64,000 bases of DNA from Oscillospiraceae bacterium (GCA_017432285.1 JAFRJM010000042.1:95979-159978), one strand, 5' to 3'. Counted from the first letter of the stretch, positions 51,882 through 61,359 are shown. Notes: generated by a model not told the origin, from the letters alone. Numbers and translations are program-made.

Positions 51882-52823
51882 TCATGCTTTGTTGAACTTT
51901 TCCTTCGGCTGCTTGCAGCGAGGACACTTCCAATCATCCGGAAGATCCTCAAATGGAACACCATCATGCTCGGAGGGATCATAGACATAGCCACAAATCG
52001 AGCAGACGTATTTCCCGCTGGCTTTCTGAGAAGAAAAATCTACTTCCGCAAGTACTGTCGGCACAGGATTGTCCAGATCCATCACACGATTTGCCTCCAG
52101 ATTCTCATAACCCTGCGGTGTATGCGTTCCGCAGTATACGGTCGGATGATTGCGAACAAAATCACGGACGCGATCAAGCGTCTCACGTGCCGCAGTAAGA
52201 TCATCAAACACCACTGAAAGTTTGTTTTCATACAGCGCTTCATCCATATAAGTAATATCGCCATGGAGCATATAGAATAAACCGCCGTTCTCTACGATCA
52301 TGATGCTGTTTCCGTTGGTGTGGCCCTTAGCTTTAATGAAATAAACCCCATCCGTGATTTTCTGGCTCTCCGGGAAATTGTAATATGCGCCGTCGGTGAA
52401 GGATACCGGAATGATATTTTCAAGCCCGTTCAGCTCATCTGCGCCAATTTCGTCCGCATTAACGTAGATCTTTGCATTTGGAAAAGACCTCAATTCACCT
52501 GAGTGATCGTTGTGTTTATGTGTCAGCAAAATCTTCGTGACCTGCTCCGGCTTGTACCCAAGCGCGGCAAAAGCTTCCATATAGCTGCAAATGTCTTTCC
52601 CTGTAAAGATAAGACTGGTTTCATCCGGCACTTCCTCGGGTGTTCCAGCCGGTAAACCGGTATCGACTAGAATAACTTCATCGCCGGTATCGATCAGGTA
52701 GTTTTGAAGACTGCCGCGATAACGAATATTCTTATCAAATTTGTCCATGCCTTCTTCTCCGCCAAAAATAAAAGGCTGAGTATAAAAGCCGTCTTTTCTG
52801 AATTTTACTGCTTTAATCTCCAT
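51882..52823 (-). CDS. Metallo-beta-lactamase-fold protein with C-terminal rubredoxin
   Basis: This 313-aa protein has a metallo-beta-lactamase fold with the [10 protein letters not shown] motif near residue 110 and [10 protein letters not shown], and a rubredoxin near the end ([30 protein letters not shown]). Unlike the flavodiiron gene it has no flavodoxin. Proteins of this build are likely redox-linked hydrolases, but the reaction is not known. GGAGG precedes the ATG. Confidence 0.9.
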   Translation of the reverse strand: MEIKAVKFRKDGFYTQPFIFGGEEGMDKFDKNIRYRGSLQNYLIDTGDEVILVDTGLPAGTPEEVPDETSLIFTGKDICSYMEAFAALGYKPEQVTKILLTHKHNDHSGELRSFPNAKIYVNADEIGADELNGLENIIPVSFTDGAYYNFPESQKITDGVYFIKAKGHTNGNSIMIVENGGLFYMLHGDITYMDEALYENKLSVVFDDLTAARETLDRVRDFVRNHPTVYCGTHTPQGYENLEANRVMDLDNPVPTVLAEVDFSSQKASGKYVCSICGYVYDPSEHDGVPFEDLPDDWKCPRCKQPKEKFNKA

Positions 52824-52931
52824 GCTCGTTCCTCCGTTTTACTGTTGCTCTATTTAATTATTCTTTCAGCAGTTGCTCGTCCTGAGCGTAGTTCAGGCAG
52901 CCATAAACGCTGACTGTTTTATCATTAGGGA

Positions 52932-53351
52932 TCAATCATGGTAATCTTTATTCTTTTCAAAAACGACAAAAGGCAGTGGACACAATTCACTGAGCTTATG
53001 TTCCCACATTGATCCGTCAGGACTGCAGTCATATACTGGGACATCGAAATTTGCACAGAACTCTGTCATTACCTGCCTGCATGCAAGACAAGGCGGACCT
53101 TCTTTCCCTTCATCACCTGTGCATACAGCTATTGCATCAAAAGTTCTGCACCCGTCAGAAACCATCTTGAAAAGAGCGACTCTCTCTGCACAAACGGTAA
53201 GTCCGTAACTGGCATTCTCAATATTGCACCCCGTATATACTTTTCCGTTTGAACCAAGGACAGCAGCTCCAACCATATAATGCGAATAAGGACAATACGC
53301 TTTCTCTCTGGCTTCCCAGCCCAATGCGATCAATTCCTCTTTCGTTACCAT
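52932..53351 (-). CDS. cdd: Cytidine deaminase
   Basis: This 139-aa enzyme deaminates cytidine to uridine. The zinc site is CAERVALFK with the catalytic Glu and PPCLACRQVM with the two Cys; YCPYSHYMVGAA and TGCNIENASYG are typical of the family. I chose ATG 53349-53351 (GGAGG 8 nt upstream), which gives the normal length; another ATG five codons earlier overlaps the upstream stop. Confidence 0.96.
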   Translation of the reverse strand: MVTKEELIALGWEAREKAYCPYSHYMVGAAVLGSNGKVYTGCNIENASYGLTVCAERVALFKMVSDGCRTFDAIAVCTGDEGKEGPPCLACRQVMTEFCANFDVPVYDCSPDGSMWEHKLSELCPLPFVVFEKNKDYHD

Positions 53352-53365
53352 GCGAATATCCTCCA

Positions 53366-54328
53366 TTATTTCCTTTTTATCTTCAGCAGAAACATATCTC
53401 TTGCAGTAGTGACCTCTCTGATATGGCTTTCTACAGTAGTGCAGCATCCGCCGACAGCAGTAGCTCCTGCTTCATAATATATTTTAGCATAATCGCCGAA
53501 AGGAATATCTCCTGCTCTTTTACACCAGCATTTCCTTGACGGATCATATTCATCACCGCTGTTAGGATAAACAGCTATAGGCAGATCCGTATTTGCCTTT
53601 ATTTCACGAATAAGACTCTCAATATATTCCGGTTTGGTGCAGTTGACTCCTATCATTCTGAGGTGAGGATATCCGCTGCTCAGCTCCCTAGCACAATCCG
53701 CTATCCTGTCACCTTCATTTATACATAGTCCATCACGGCACGAAAAACTAATCCAGTAATCCGCGCCAAGTTCTTCCGCGATCTCTGCGCATATCCTGAC
53801 TTCGCCAAAAGAAGGCATAGTTTCGAACAGCAGAAGATCAGCGCCTGCCTTCCACAGTATCTCTGCCCGCCTGTAATGGAACTTCCTTAATTCGTCATCA
53901 CTTATTCCATAATCACCGCGATACTCTGAACCGTCAGCAAGGAATGCACCATATGGCCCGCACGCTGCAAGACACAAGGGCCATTCTCTGCCACTGTCTT
54001 TTCCCTCTTCCTCCCACCATTCATCTCTCGCTTCAAGAAACAGTTTTACAGAACTCTCTATTATCTGTTCTGCCTGCTCCTCTGAAAAACCTGCGGAGAT
54101 CAGCCCAGGAATCGTGGCCTGATAACTGCATGTTATACCGCAGTCCGCCCCGGAACTGAAATACCTTTTGTGCACTTCCTTCACAAGTTCCGGATGCTCG
54201 TATAGTGCAAGAGCCGTCCAAAGACTATGGTTAAGATTCAGCCCAAGCTCCTCAAGAAGCGTTGACATTGAGCCGTCAATAACCATTCTCGGATGATTAT
54301 TCAATAAAGACTGTAATGAACTTCTCAT
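53366..54328 (-). CDS. Homocysteine S-methyltransferase family protein
   Basis: This 320-aa protein fits the MmuM type. Visible marks are VIDGSMSTLLEELG near the N-terminus, ITCSYQATIPGLISAGFS, the Cys motif MIGVNCTKPEYI, and the zinc site VGGCCTT near the end. It methylates homocysteine from a methyl donor such as S-methylmethionine. ATG 54326-54328 has AAGGG upstream; the open frame before it is not part of the family. Confidence 0.92.
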   Translation of the reverse strand: MRSSLQSLLNNHPRMVIDGSMSTLLEELGLNLNHSLWTALALYEHPELVKEVHKRYFSSGADCGITCSYQATIPGLISAGFSEEQAEQIIESSVKLFLEARDEWWEEEGKDSGREWPLCLAACGPYGAFLADGSEYRGDYGISDDELRKFHYRRAEILWKAGADLLLFETMPSFGEVRICAEIAEELGADYWISFSCRDGLCINEGDRIADCARELSSGYPHLRMIGVNCTKPEYIESLIREIKANTDLPIAVYPNSGDEYDPSRKCWCKRAGDIPFGDYAKIYYEAGATAVGGCCTTVESHIREVTTARDMFLLKIKRK

Positions 54329-54353
54329 ACTGTTCCCTTTGATATATAAGTGT

Positions 54354-54749
54354 TCATATCTTTTCCCCGCAGTAAGGGCAAAAAGAATAAGCTCTGTCCA
54401 GCTCCCGACCGCAGTTATTGCAGTAAATAACAGATGCCTGCCTTCCTCCCTGAACCAGAACCAGATCATCCGGAGTAATATCTGCAGTCATTCCGTTTTC
54501 GATTTGCTTCCCCTTTTCCCTGGCCAACTCATATACCGATCCGCAGCACGCCATTTTCACATAGTATCGTTTGCCCCATCTAATTGTCGGGATGAAAAAA
54601 AGCAGCAACTGTGAATAGACAACGAAAAGCTGTACCCTGCTGTAACTGCCGCATGATCCGCATCTAATAACTGCTGAGTAATTCAGGTCTTTCTGACCCT
54701 GGTTTATCCCTATAACAAAAAACACTTCATCCTCCGTCAAATATGACAT
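54354..54749 (-). CDS. Zinc-ribbon protein
   Basis: This 131-aa protein has Cys pairs CGSCGS at residue about 31, a hydrophobic stretch (LFVVYSQLLLFFIPTI), and a C-terminal ribbon YCNNCGRELDRAYSFCPYCGEKI. Such proteins bind zinc and may be membrane-associated. The function is unknown. It precedes the methyltransferase gene by 25 nt. Confidence 0.8.
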   Translation of the reverse strand: MSYLTEDEVFFVIGINQGQKDLNYSAVIRCGSCGSYSRVQLFVVYSQLLLFFIPTIRWGKRYYVKMACCGSVYELAREKGKQIENGMTADITPDDLVLVQGGRQASVIYCNNCGRELDRAYSFCPYCGEKI

Positions 54750-54764
54750 CGTTCTGATAAAAGA

Positions 54765-54800
54765 GGCAGTATCAGATTAAAACGCTGATCCGATACTGCC
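54765..54800 (-). terminator. Terminator of the acyl-CoA synthetase gene
   Basis: GGCAGTATC (54765-54773) and GATACTGCC (54792-54800) pair perfectly. On the minus strand the hairpin is followed by TCTTTTATC. Confidence 0.65.
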
Positions 54801-54823
54801 ATGTCATTATTGTTTAAAAACAG

Positions 54824-56479
54824 TTAAGCATTTCTCTTGATCTTATTAGTCGTAGTCTTCGGGAAAGGCTCTTCACGTATAACTACTTTGCGGATCTGCT
54901 TATAGCTCGGAAGCTCTTTCATGTTCTGCCAAATATCCGCCAGGATCTCCACTTCCGTGTGATCCGTATTCTCACCGAGATAAACCTCAGCCATCAGTTC
55001 GTAGTCCACATTCTGTTCGTTCTTTACGCCTCTGACAACAACTTCTTCGATATACTCGATAGGCTCAATATAGTTTTCTATCTCTTCAGGATATACATTC
55101 TTGCCGTTATCAAGAACTATGATATTCTTTTTACGGCCAGTGATCATCAGGTGTCCTGTCTCATTAAATTTACCATAGTCACCGGTATAGAACCAGCCAT
55201 CCTTTATAGCCTCCGCAGTCGCTTCAGGGTTCTTGTAATACCCCTTCATAACTGTATCGCCTTTGACTATGATCTCTCCGATACCTTCTTCATTCGGTTC
55301 ATCAATCTTAAGTTCAAGACAATCCAGCTTGAATCCGACAGTATCAGGCGTGCAGTCGCCGTCAGGGTTGCCCGCTACCAGAGGTGAACACTCGGTAATA
55401 CCGTAGCCTATGCAGAAAACAAGACCTATACTGGTGAAGAACTCACCCAATTCCGGAGGCGCGTATGCACCGCCGCAAAGGATCTTCTGCATCTTTCCGC
55501 CAAACACTTCATGAACTGATTTGAATACTATCCTGCGGATATCGATACCGAATTTGCGGATGGATTTGGATGCAGCGATAGCTCTCTCGAACTGTTCTTC
55601 CTTACCCTGCTGGCGGATGTTCTTCTTAAAGCTGTTCACCATGAACTGGGCAATAGCCGGAACGATGAATGTGTATTCCGGATGGAACAGCTGCATATCC
55701 TTGACGATCTCTCTCATATTCTGGTTTATGCAGAGCGTCGCATGGTTGTGCATAGATCCCAGAATGTTAACGACCGCTTCATAGGTGTGATGATACGGAA
55801 GTACAGAAAGACCAACGCTATACAAGTGAGAGCATGTAAGTCCGTAATGAACATCCGAGCATATGTTGCGTTCTGTAAGCATAACGCCCTTTGCTAAGCC
55901 TGTGGTCCCGCTGGTATAAACCAGATATTTAAGTTCATCAGGATCGCTCTTCAACGCATCATAATCATCTCTTGGAAGTTCAGCACCGCGTGCAAGGAGC
56001 TTTGAATATGACAGGAATCTGCCCTCGTCCTCTTCTCTGTCAAATCCGATGAAATAATCTATATTGGGAAGATTCTCGGCATTCTCCTGGACCCAGTTCT
56101 CAAATTTCCCGCTGTAGAAAAGGATCTTTGATTCGCTTTCATCCAGCAAATGCAGTTTATCTGCTGTTGGAAGATCCTTATCAATAGGCACAAATACCCC
56201 TGCACTTTTAAGGACAGTGATATATACGCAGATCCATTTGAAGCTGTTCTCACCGCAGCATGCTATGTGCGATGAGCCGTATCCCATATCAGTCAAGGCA
56301 GCACCAAGTGACTCATTGATATCATAAAATTGTTTAAAAGTTACATGAACGATCTCATCGCTGCCACGCCCGGAACGGAACTGATACGCATCTTTATCCG
56401 GGCAGTCTGCAACTGCCCTGTCCAGCATCTCACGTATGCTGCTGCACAATGTCCCTGTATAAACCGGTTTCTTTGCCAC
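54824..56479 (-). CDS. AMP-binding long-chain acyl-CoA synthetase-like
   Basis: This 551-aa protein activates a carboxylate with ATP. The P-loop-like A3 motif is YTSGTTGLAKGVMLT, followed by YGITECSPLV, and the A8/A10 motifs YTGDYGKF and TNKIKR with the catalytic Lys. The pattern fits acyl-CoA or acyl-ACP synthetases (FadD type). The start is a GTG with GGGAGG just upstream. The substrate is not known. Confidence 0.9.
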   Translation of the reverse strand: MAKKPVYTGTLCSSIREMLDRAVADCPDKDAYQFRSGRGSDEIVHVTFKQFYDINESLGAALTDMGYGSSHIACCGENSFKWICVYITVLKSAGVFVPIDKDLPTADKLHLLDESESKILFYSGKFENWVQENAENLPNIDYFIGFDREEDEGRFLSYSKLLARGAELPRDDYDALKSDPDELKYLVYTSGTTGLAKGVMLTERNICSDVHYGLTCSHLYSVGLSVLPYHHTYEAVVNILGSMHNHATLCINQNMREIVKDMQLFHPEYTFIVPAIAQFMVNSFKKNIRQQGKEEQFERAIAASKSIRKFGIDIRRIVFKSVHEVFGGKMQKILCGGAYAPPELGEFFTSIGLVFCIGYGITECSPLVAGNPDGDCTPDTVGFKLDCLELKIDEPNEEGIGEIIVKGDTVMKGYYKNPEATAEAIKDGWFYTGDYGKFNETGHLMITGRKKNIIVLDNGKNVYPEEIENYIEPIEYIEEVVVRGVKNEQNVDYELMAEVYLGENTDHTEVEILADIWQNMKELPSYKQIRKVVIREEPFPKTTTNKIKRNA

Positions 56480-56648
56480 TATCCTCCCCTCCTCACCTGC
56501 AAATGCTTTAACTTATTAAATCATTTTATATTATTTTAGCAACTTTTTGCCAAAAAACCATTATTTATCATAATTATTTGATGTTTTCTTTTATAAAAAA
56601 CTGCGATATATTTAGTATATATGGCGCAGAAAAGAAGGAGTAACGGTA

Positions 56649-57347
56649 ATGTCGATCGAAAGAGAAGTCAATATAACCTGTCCGCATTGCGATGCTGTGA
56701 CACCGTTCAATATCTGGTTATCTGTAAATACCAGTCAGGATCCTGAACTTAAAGAAAAGATCCGTGACCGTTCGCTGTTCGAATTTGAATGTCCGTACTG
56801 CGGCGAAAAAACAGCGGTAGATTACGGTATGCTCTATCATCAGCCTGAGGACAAGCTGATAGTTCACTACGCTATCACGCAGGACAACGCTGATGAAGTG
56901 TATCATATGCTCACCGATGAAGATAAGCGCGGTGCTTTCTCCTCTCTCTTTGAGCAGAATTACATGATAAGGATCGTCAGAAGCCGCAACCAGCTTCTTG
57001 AAAAACTCGCCGTCTTTGATGCCAAATATGATGACAGGATGATCGAGATATACAAAAATCATCTCGAAACCGCATACCGTGAAGAGCATCCTGAAGCTGA
57101 ACAGATAGAGATACTGTTCTTCAGCACACCCGAAGGAGAGCCTATGCTCCAGATCTTCGAAGGCAATGAGGCAAAAGGTGTCGTTCCTCTTAACAATTCA
57201 TCATACTATGATCTTCTTCAAAGACATGGCATAGAGATGAAACCCATGCAGGAAGACAGCCCGATAGTAAACCAGGATTGGGTAAAAGAATTCCTGAGCC
57301 CCAAATATTTCGAAAAACAGAAATCTACCGAATATGAGATCAACTGA
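56649..57347 (+). CDS. CpXC domain protein
   Basis: This 232-aa protein begins with EREVNITCPHCDAVTPFNIW and FECPYCGEKTAVDYGML, the two Cys pairs of the CpXC domain (PF14353 type), a predicted zinc ribbon of unknown role. The remaining part is an acidic alpha/beta region. It is a single gene. Confidence 0.85.
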   Translation: MSIEREVNITCPHCDAVTPFNIWLSVNTSQDPELKEKIRDRSLFEFECPYCGEKTAVDYGMLYHQPEDKLIVHYAITQDNADEVYHMLTDEDKRGAFSSLFEQNYMIRIVRSRNQLLEKLAVFDAKYDDRMIEIYKNHLETAYREEHPEAEQIEILFFSTPEGEPMLQIFEGNEAKGVVPLNNSSYYDLLQRHGIEMKPMQEDSPIVNQDWVKEFLSPKYFEKQKSTEYEIN

Positions 57348-57411
57348 ATATTCTTATTCAGCACAAAAGACGCAGGATAAACCTGCGTCTTTCTTGTTAT
57401 AAGCGAAAAGA

Positions 57412-58467
57412 TCAAAAGACCTTCAAAAACAGTTTTGCCATGACATAGCCGATGATACCGCACCCGGGGAAAGTACAGATCCATGTGAGGACCATGTCGT
57501 AGACTACATTCATTTTAACCGCAGACAATCTTCTTTCTGCTCCGGCACCCAAGACAGACGCAGTCTTGACCTGTGTCGTGCTTACCGGCATTCCCATGAT
57601 CGTCATGAACAGAAGACACAGCGCTGCGGCGAGGTCAGAGGCAAATCCCTGATATTTCTTCAGCTTTACCATATCCATTCCGACAGATTTAATGATCTTC
57701 TTTCCTCCTATGGAAGTGCCGAACCCCATAGTAAGTGAGATTACGATTATCATCCAGAACGGTATCGCTACTGCTGCTGTCTGGTCCATCCCGTTGCACA
57801 GGAATATGCCCAGAAGCATAACTCCCATGAACTTCTGACCGTCCTGAGCTCCATGCATAAACGCCATAGCTGCGCCTGCTGCGACCTGGGCATACTGGAA
57901 AAACCTGTTCGTCTTCTGGGCAGGGACTCGCATAAAGATCAGGACAACGACCCTGCAGATAAGGAAGCCGAATGCGAAGCCCAAAACAGCTGACAGGATC
58001 AATCCTTCCAGGACCTTCAGCCATTCCTCTATGTTGATACCTTCGATACCGCCGTTCAAAGCGATGGCTGCTCCGCTCAACCCTGCAACAAGGGCATGGC
58101 TCTCACTGGTAGGAATTCCGAACACCCACGCTCCTACTGCCCATATGACGATAGCCGATGTGGCAGCACAAAGCGCGATCAGAGCCTTATGTGTGTCAGA
58201 CCCGAAATTGGCTACATTTTTTATGGTAAATGCAACACTTGAATTGAATGCTGACATCACCAGAACTCCGAACAGATTGCAAACAGCGGCCATAAGGATA
58301 GCGGGCCGTACACCTATGCTCCTTGTCGAAATACTGGTAGCGATGGCATTGGGAGCATCTGTCCATCCGTTGACGAATGTTACTCCCAAAGTAAGAATCA
58401 TAGTGACCATAAGCATAGGGTTCGCTATGATCTCTTTCAGCATATTGAAAAAAGACAGATCAGGCAA
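57412..58467 (-). CDS. PiT-family inorganic phosphate transporter
   Basis: This 351-aa membrane protein has about nine to ten helices. PiT repeats are visible as VNGWTDAPNAIATSISTRS near residue 35 and FMHGAQDGQKFMGVMLLG near 205. The family imports phosphate with H+ or Na+. It stands alone. Confidence 0.95.
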   Translation of the reverse strand: MPDLSFFNMLKEIIANPMLMVTMILTLGVTFVNGWTDAPNAIATSISTRSIGVRPAILMAAVCNLFGVLVMSAFNSSVAFTIKNVANFGSDTHKALIALCAATSAIVIWAVGAWVFGIPTSESHALVAGLSGAAIALNGGIEGINIEEWLKVLEGLILSAVLGFAFGFLICRVVVLIFMRVPAQKTNRFFQYAQVAAGAAMAFMHGAQDGQKFMGVMLLGIFLCNGMDQTAAVAIPFWMIIVISLTMGFGTSIGGKKIIKSVGMDMVKLKKYQGFASDLAAALCLLFMTIMGMPVSTTQVKTASVLGAGAERRLSAVKMNVVYDMVLTWICTFPGCGIIGYVMAKLFLKVF

Positions 58468-58559
58468 AAGGATAACCTCTCACATATTATTTTCGTTTTT
58501 TGTGCGAACGATACTAGTATACATTCACGCAACCTGCTTAACAATACCGAAAAACAGCT

Positions 58560-58847
58560 TCAGATCTCAAAATCACAGGATACTGAAGCGCTGCGTACCT
58601 CATGCATCCTCTTTCTTACCGGCATATGCACCGGGTGTGTCTGATAAGCCTGGAATGATTCCATACTGTCGAAAACAGTCACAAGGCCTAGGTCATATGA
58701 TCGGTCACTGTGAAGCACATCTGCCCCTGCTTCCAGATCAAGCATTCCTTCAATACGGCCCTTCATACCATAGAAATTTTCTACCAGCTGCGGTATCTCG
58801 TCCTTAAACTCATCTTTTATCTTGAACAAAACGATATGCCTGATCAT
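58560..58847 (-). CDS. Dabb (stress-response A/B barrel) family protein
   Basis: This 95-aa protein has the Dabb fold: MIRHIVLFKIKDE, GMLDLEAGADV, and YQTHPVHMPVRKRMHE. Members form dimers with a barrel; the ligand is not known. It overlaps the upstream C_GCAxxG_C_C gene by 4 nt. Confidence 0.9.
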   Translation of the reverse strand: MIRHIVLFKIKDEFKDEIPQLVENFYGMKGRIEGMLDLEAGADVLHSDRSYDLGLVTVFDSMESFQAYQTHPVHMPVRKRMHEVRSASVSCDFEI

Positions 58848-59320
58848 TTTATTTCCTCCTTCTGATCTGCTGTATCTTTTGCTGCCAACATCTCATCCAG
58901 CATCCCGGCAGCATCTCCTATCAATGTCAGGCACGGCCTTCTTTCATAGAATTCCGGCGTCCTTTCCTCTGGCACATAACCATATGTAATTTCAACGTCT
59001 TTAAGCAGATCCCTGCATATGTAAGATCCGTTCTTCTCTTTGAAATGGGCTGCAAACTCCTGTATCTGCCGATAATGGCTTATCTTTTTCTGAGGATCCT
59101 CAATATCCGAATACCCGCAAAGTATACCAAAAGCAAGCATAGCGCCACTGAATGCTCCGCACACTTCCCTCAATCGTCCTATCCCCCCTCCGAATGAAGA
59201 AGATAGGCATGCTGCTGTATCCATATCAAGACCAGTCTCATCACAAAACGCGCAGAAGACAGCCTGGGAACAGTTATATCCTTCTCTGAACAGTGCTTGT
59301 GCTTTCTCTCTGTGACCCAT
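58844..59320 (-). CDS. C_GCAxxG_C_C family redox-cysteine protein
   Basis: This 158-aa protein has a Cys pattern NCSQAVFCAF, SFGGGIGRLREVCGAFSGA, LAFGILCGYSD and CRDLLKD, the C_GCAxxG_C_C set. Members are probably Fe-S or redox-active proteins of anaerobes. I prefer ATG 59318-59320 (GGAG 9 nt upstream), as family members start close to GHREKAQALF; an ATG five codons earlier is possible. Confidence 0.9.
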   Translation of the reverse strand: MGHREKAQALFREGYNCSQAVFCAFCDETGLDMDTAACLSSSFGGGIGRLREVCGAFSGAMLAFGILCGYSDIEDPQKKISHYRQIQEFAAHFKEKNGSYICRDLLKDVEITYGYVPEERTPEFYERRPCLTLIGDAAGMLDEMLAAKDTADQKEEIK

Positions 59321-59353
59321 GTTTATGTGCTCCATATTTCTTATCCTATACAA

Positions 59354-59379
59354 AACTCCCGAAGTCACCCTCGGGAGCT
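59354..59379 (-). terminator. Terminator of the GGGtGRT gene
   Basis: CTCCCGA (59356-59362) and TCGGGAG (59371-59377) pair; on the minus strand TTTTG follows. Confidence 0.65.
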
Positions 59380-59394
59380 TTTCGTATAAACGGA

Positions 59395-60414
59395 TTATTC
59401 GTTCATAGCCTGCTGTACAGCAACTGCCACTGCAACAGTCATACCGACCATCGGGTTGTTGCCTGCGCCAAGGAATCCCATCATTTCTACGTGTGCCGGG
59501 ACAGATGAAGAACCTGCAAACTGAGCATCAGAGTGCATACGTCCCATTGTATCGGTCATACCATAGGAAGCAGGACCTGCAGCCATGTTATCCGGATGCA
59601 ATGTACGGCCTGTGCCGCCGCCGGAAGCAACTGAGAAATATTTCTTGCCGGCTTCCCAGCGCTCTTTCTTATATGTTCCCGCAACAGGATGCTGGAAACG
59701 TGTCGGGTTCGTGGAGTTTCCGGTGATGGAAATATCCGCGCCTTCATGCCACATGATCGCAACGCCCTCACGGACATCATCTGCACCGTAGCAATTTACC
59801 TTTGCACGGTCACCGTCAGAGTATGCTGTCTTGCTCACGATGGTAAGAGCATGGTCTTCCTTGACGTCAGCCGACAGATAATCATACTTTGTCTGAACAT
59901 ATGTGAATCCGTTGATGCGGCTGATGATCATGGCAGCATCTTTTCCAAGTCCGTTAAGAATAACACGAAGAGGTTTGGTGCGGACTTTGTTCGCGTTCAA
60001 TGCGATCTTGATAGCGCCTTCAGCAGCAGCGAAAGACTCATGTCCGGCGAGGAATGCGAAGCACTCTGTCTCCTCGTCAAGAAGCATAGCACCAAGATTG
60101 CCGTGTCCGATACCTACCTGACGCTGGTCAGCAACAGAACCGGGGATGCAGAAAGCCTGAAGGGCTACCCCGAGCCATCTTGCAGCTTCTGCTGCGTTCT
60201 TAGCATTCTCTTTCATAGCGATAGCGGCGCCGAGCTCATATGCCCATTTTACGTTCTCAAAGCAAATTGGCTGAGTGCTCTCAACGATGCTGTATGCATC
60301 AACGCCTCTGCTGTTTGTATAAGCTTTTACTTCTTCAAAATTCTTGAATCCGTATTTGTCCAGAACAGGCTGCAACTGAGGCATGCGGCCTTCATAGTTT
60401 TCAAAAAGAGCCAT
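59395..60414 (-). CDS. GGGtGRT family protein
   Basis: This 339-aa protein belongs to the GGGtGRT family, named after the motif FSVASGGGTGRTLHP near residue 278. It starts MALFENYEGRM and holds GHESFAAAEGAIKIALN and KYDYLSADVKEDHALT. The function is not established; a nearby IscU-like scaffold suggests a role in Fe-S or radical chemistry. The start has GGAGG about 9 nt upstream. Confidence 0.88.
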   Translation of the reverse strand: MALFENYEGRMPQLQPVLDKYGFKNFEEVKAYTNSRGVDAYSIVESTQPICFENVKWAYELGAAIAMKENAKNAAEAARWLGVALQAFCIPGSVADQRQVGIGHGNLGAMLLDEETECFAFLAGHESFAAAEGAIKIALNANKVRTKPLRVILNGLGKDAAMIISRINGFTYVQTKYDYLSADVKEDHALTIVSKTAYSDGDRAKVNCYGADDVREGVAIMWHEGADISITGNSTNPTRFQHPVAGTYKKERWEAGKKYFSVASGGGTGRTLHPDNMAAGPASYGMTDTMGRMHSDAQFAGSSSVPAHVEMMGFLGAGNNPMVGMTVAVAVAVQQAMNE

Positions 60415-60429
60415 TTGTCGCACCTCCAA

Positions 60430-61131
60430 TTATTCTTTGCGCGGGTCAATCCATTTGACCGCGCCGTCTTCAGCCTTGAACCGGCCGTAAGTTCCAAGAT
60501 TCTTCTCGTACGCTTCCTGAGCAGAAACGCCTTTCTTGATGTCATCCATCATCTTGCCGAGGCTCAGGAACTGATAACCACATACCTGGTCGTCCTTATC
60601 AAGTGCCATCTTCACGACGTAACCTTCTGTCATCTCAAGATAGCGTGTGCCCTTAAGGCGTGTACCATACATCGTACCTACCATGGAGCGGAGACCTTTT
60701 CCAAGGTCTTCCATTCCGGCGCCGATGCGCAGTCCGTCATCAGAGAAAGCAGACTGTGTACGGCCGTAAACGATCTGCAGGAACAGCTCGCGCATTGCGG
60801 TATTGATAGCATCGCACACCAGGTCAGTGTTCAAAGCCTCAAGTATTGTCTTGCCGGGCAGGATCTCACTCGCCATAGCAGCGGAGTGTGTCATTCCTGA
60901 ACATCCGATAGTCTCGACCAAAGCTTCCTCGATAACACCGTCTTTTACGTTGAGACTGAGCTTGCAGGCACCCTGCTGAGGTGCACACCAGCCGATACCG
61001 TGAGTGTAACCGGAGATGTCTTTGATCTCTTTGGCCTGAATCCATTTTCCTTCTTCAGGAATCGGTGCCGGACCGTGATTAGGGCCCTTAGCAACACAGA
61101 CCATCTCTTCAACTTCCTTCGTGTATTGCAT
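60430..61131 (-). CDS. IscU/NifU-like iron-sulfur scaffold protein
   Basis: This 233-aa protein has the IscU-type segment VETIGCSGMTHSAAMASEILPGKT with the ligand Cys, and a preceding WCAPQQGACKLSL. It is larger than housekeeping IscU proteins and of the type always linked with GGGtGRT genes. A promoter lies at 61183-61212. Confidence 0.88.
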   Translation of the reverse strand: MQYTKEVEEMVCVAKGPNHGPAPIPEEGKWIQAKEIKDISGYTHGIGWCAPQQGACKLSLNVKDGVIEEALVETIGCSGMTHSAAMASEILPGKTILEALNTDLVCDAINTAMRELFLQIVYGRTQSAFSDDGLRIGAGMEDLGKGLRSMVGTMYGTRLKGTRYLEMTEGYVVKMALDKDDQVCGYQFLSLGKMMDDIKKGVSAQEAYEKNLGTYGRFKAEDGAVKWIDPRKE

Positions 61132-61182
61132 ATGAATTGGTTCCTCCTGTTAAGAGTTATTTATTTTCTACAAAACCAATTA

Positions 61183-61212
61183 ATTTTACCATACTAAATG
61201 ACTCATTCACAA
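61183..61212 (-). promoter_or_regulatory. Promoter of the scaffold-GGGtGRT operon
   Basis: On the minus strand TTGTGA (61207-61212) and TAAAAT (61183-61188) are spaced 18 nt. Confidence 0.55.
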
Positions 61213-61290
61213 CTTTTTTTCCCGTTTGTTCAAGTCATCTTTTCTCACAGCGACCTTTATAAATTTAACAGAAAAAACACAAATACATTC

Positions 61291-61319
61291 TTTACATAAC
61301 CAAAAGCCGATGATATACT
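61291..61319 (+). promoter_or_regulatory. Promoter of the Fur-family/zinc importer operon
   Basis: TTTACA (61291-61296) and TATACT (61314-61319) are spaced 17 nt. A Fur-type palindrome begins at the next base. Confidence 0.75.
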
Positions 61320-61342
61320 AATTTGCGAATTATTCTCAAATT
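61320..61342. promoter_or_regulatory. Fur-type box, operator of the zinc operon
   Basis: A 23-bp palindrome centred at 61331 (AATTTG-C-GAATTATTC-T-CAAATT) has a single mismatch pair. Its core TGCGAATTATTCTCA follows the 7-1-7 layout of Fur-family boxes. It covers the start of transcription, so bound regulator would block the promoter. Confidence 0.75.
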
Positions 61343-61359
61343 TGTACGGAGGTCATGTG

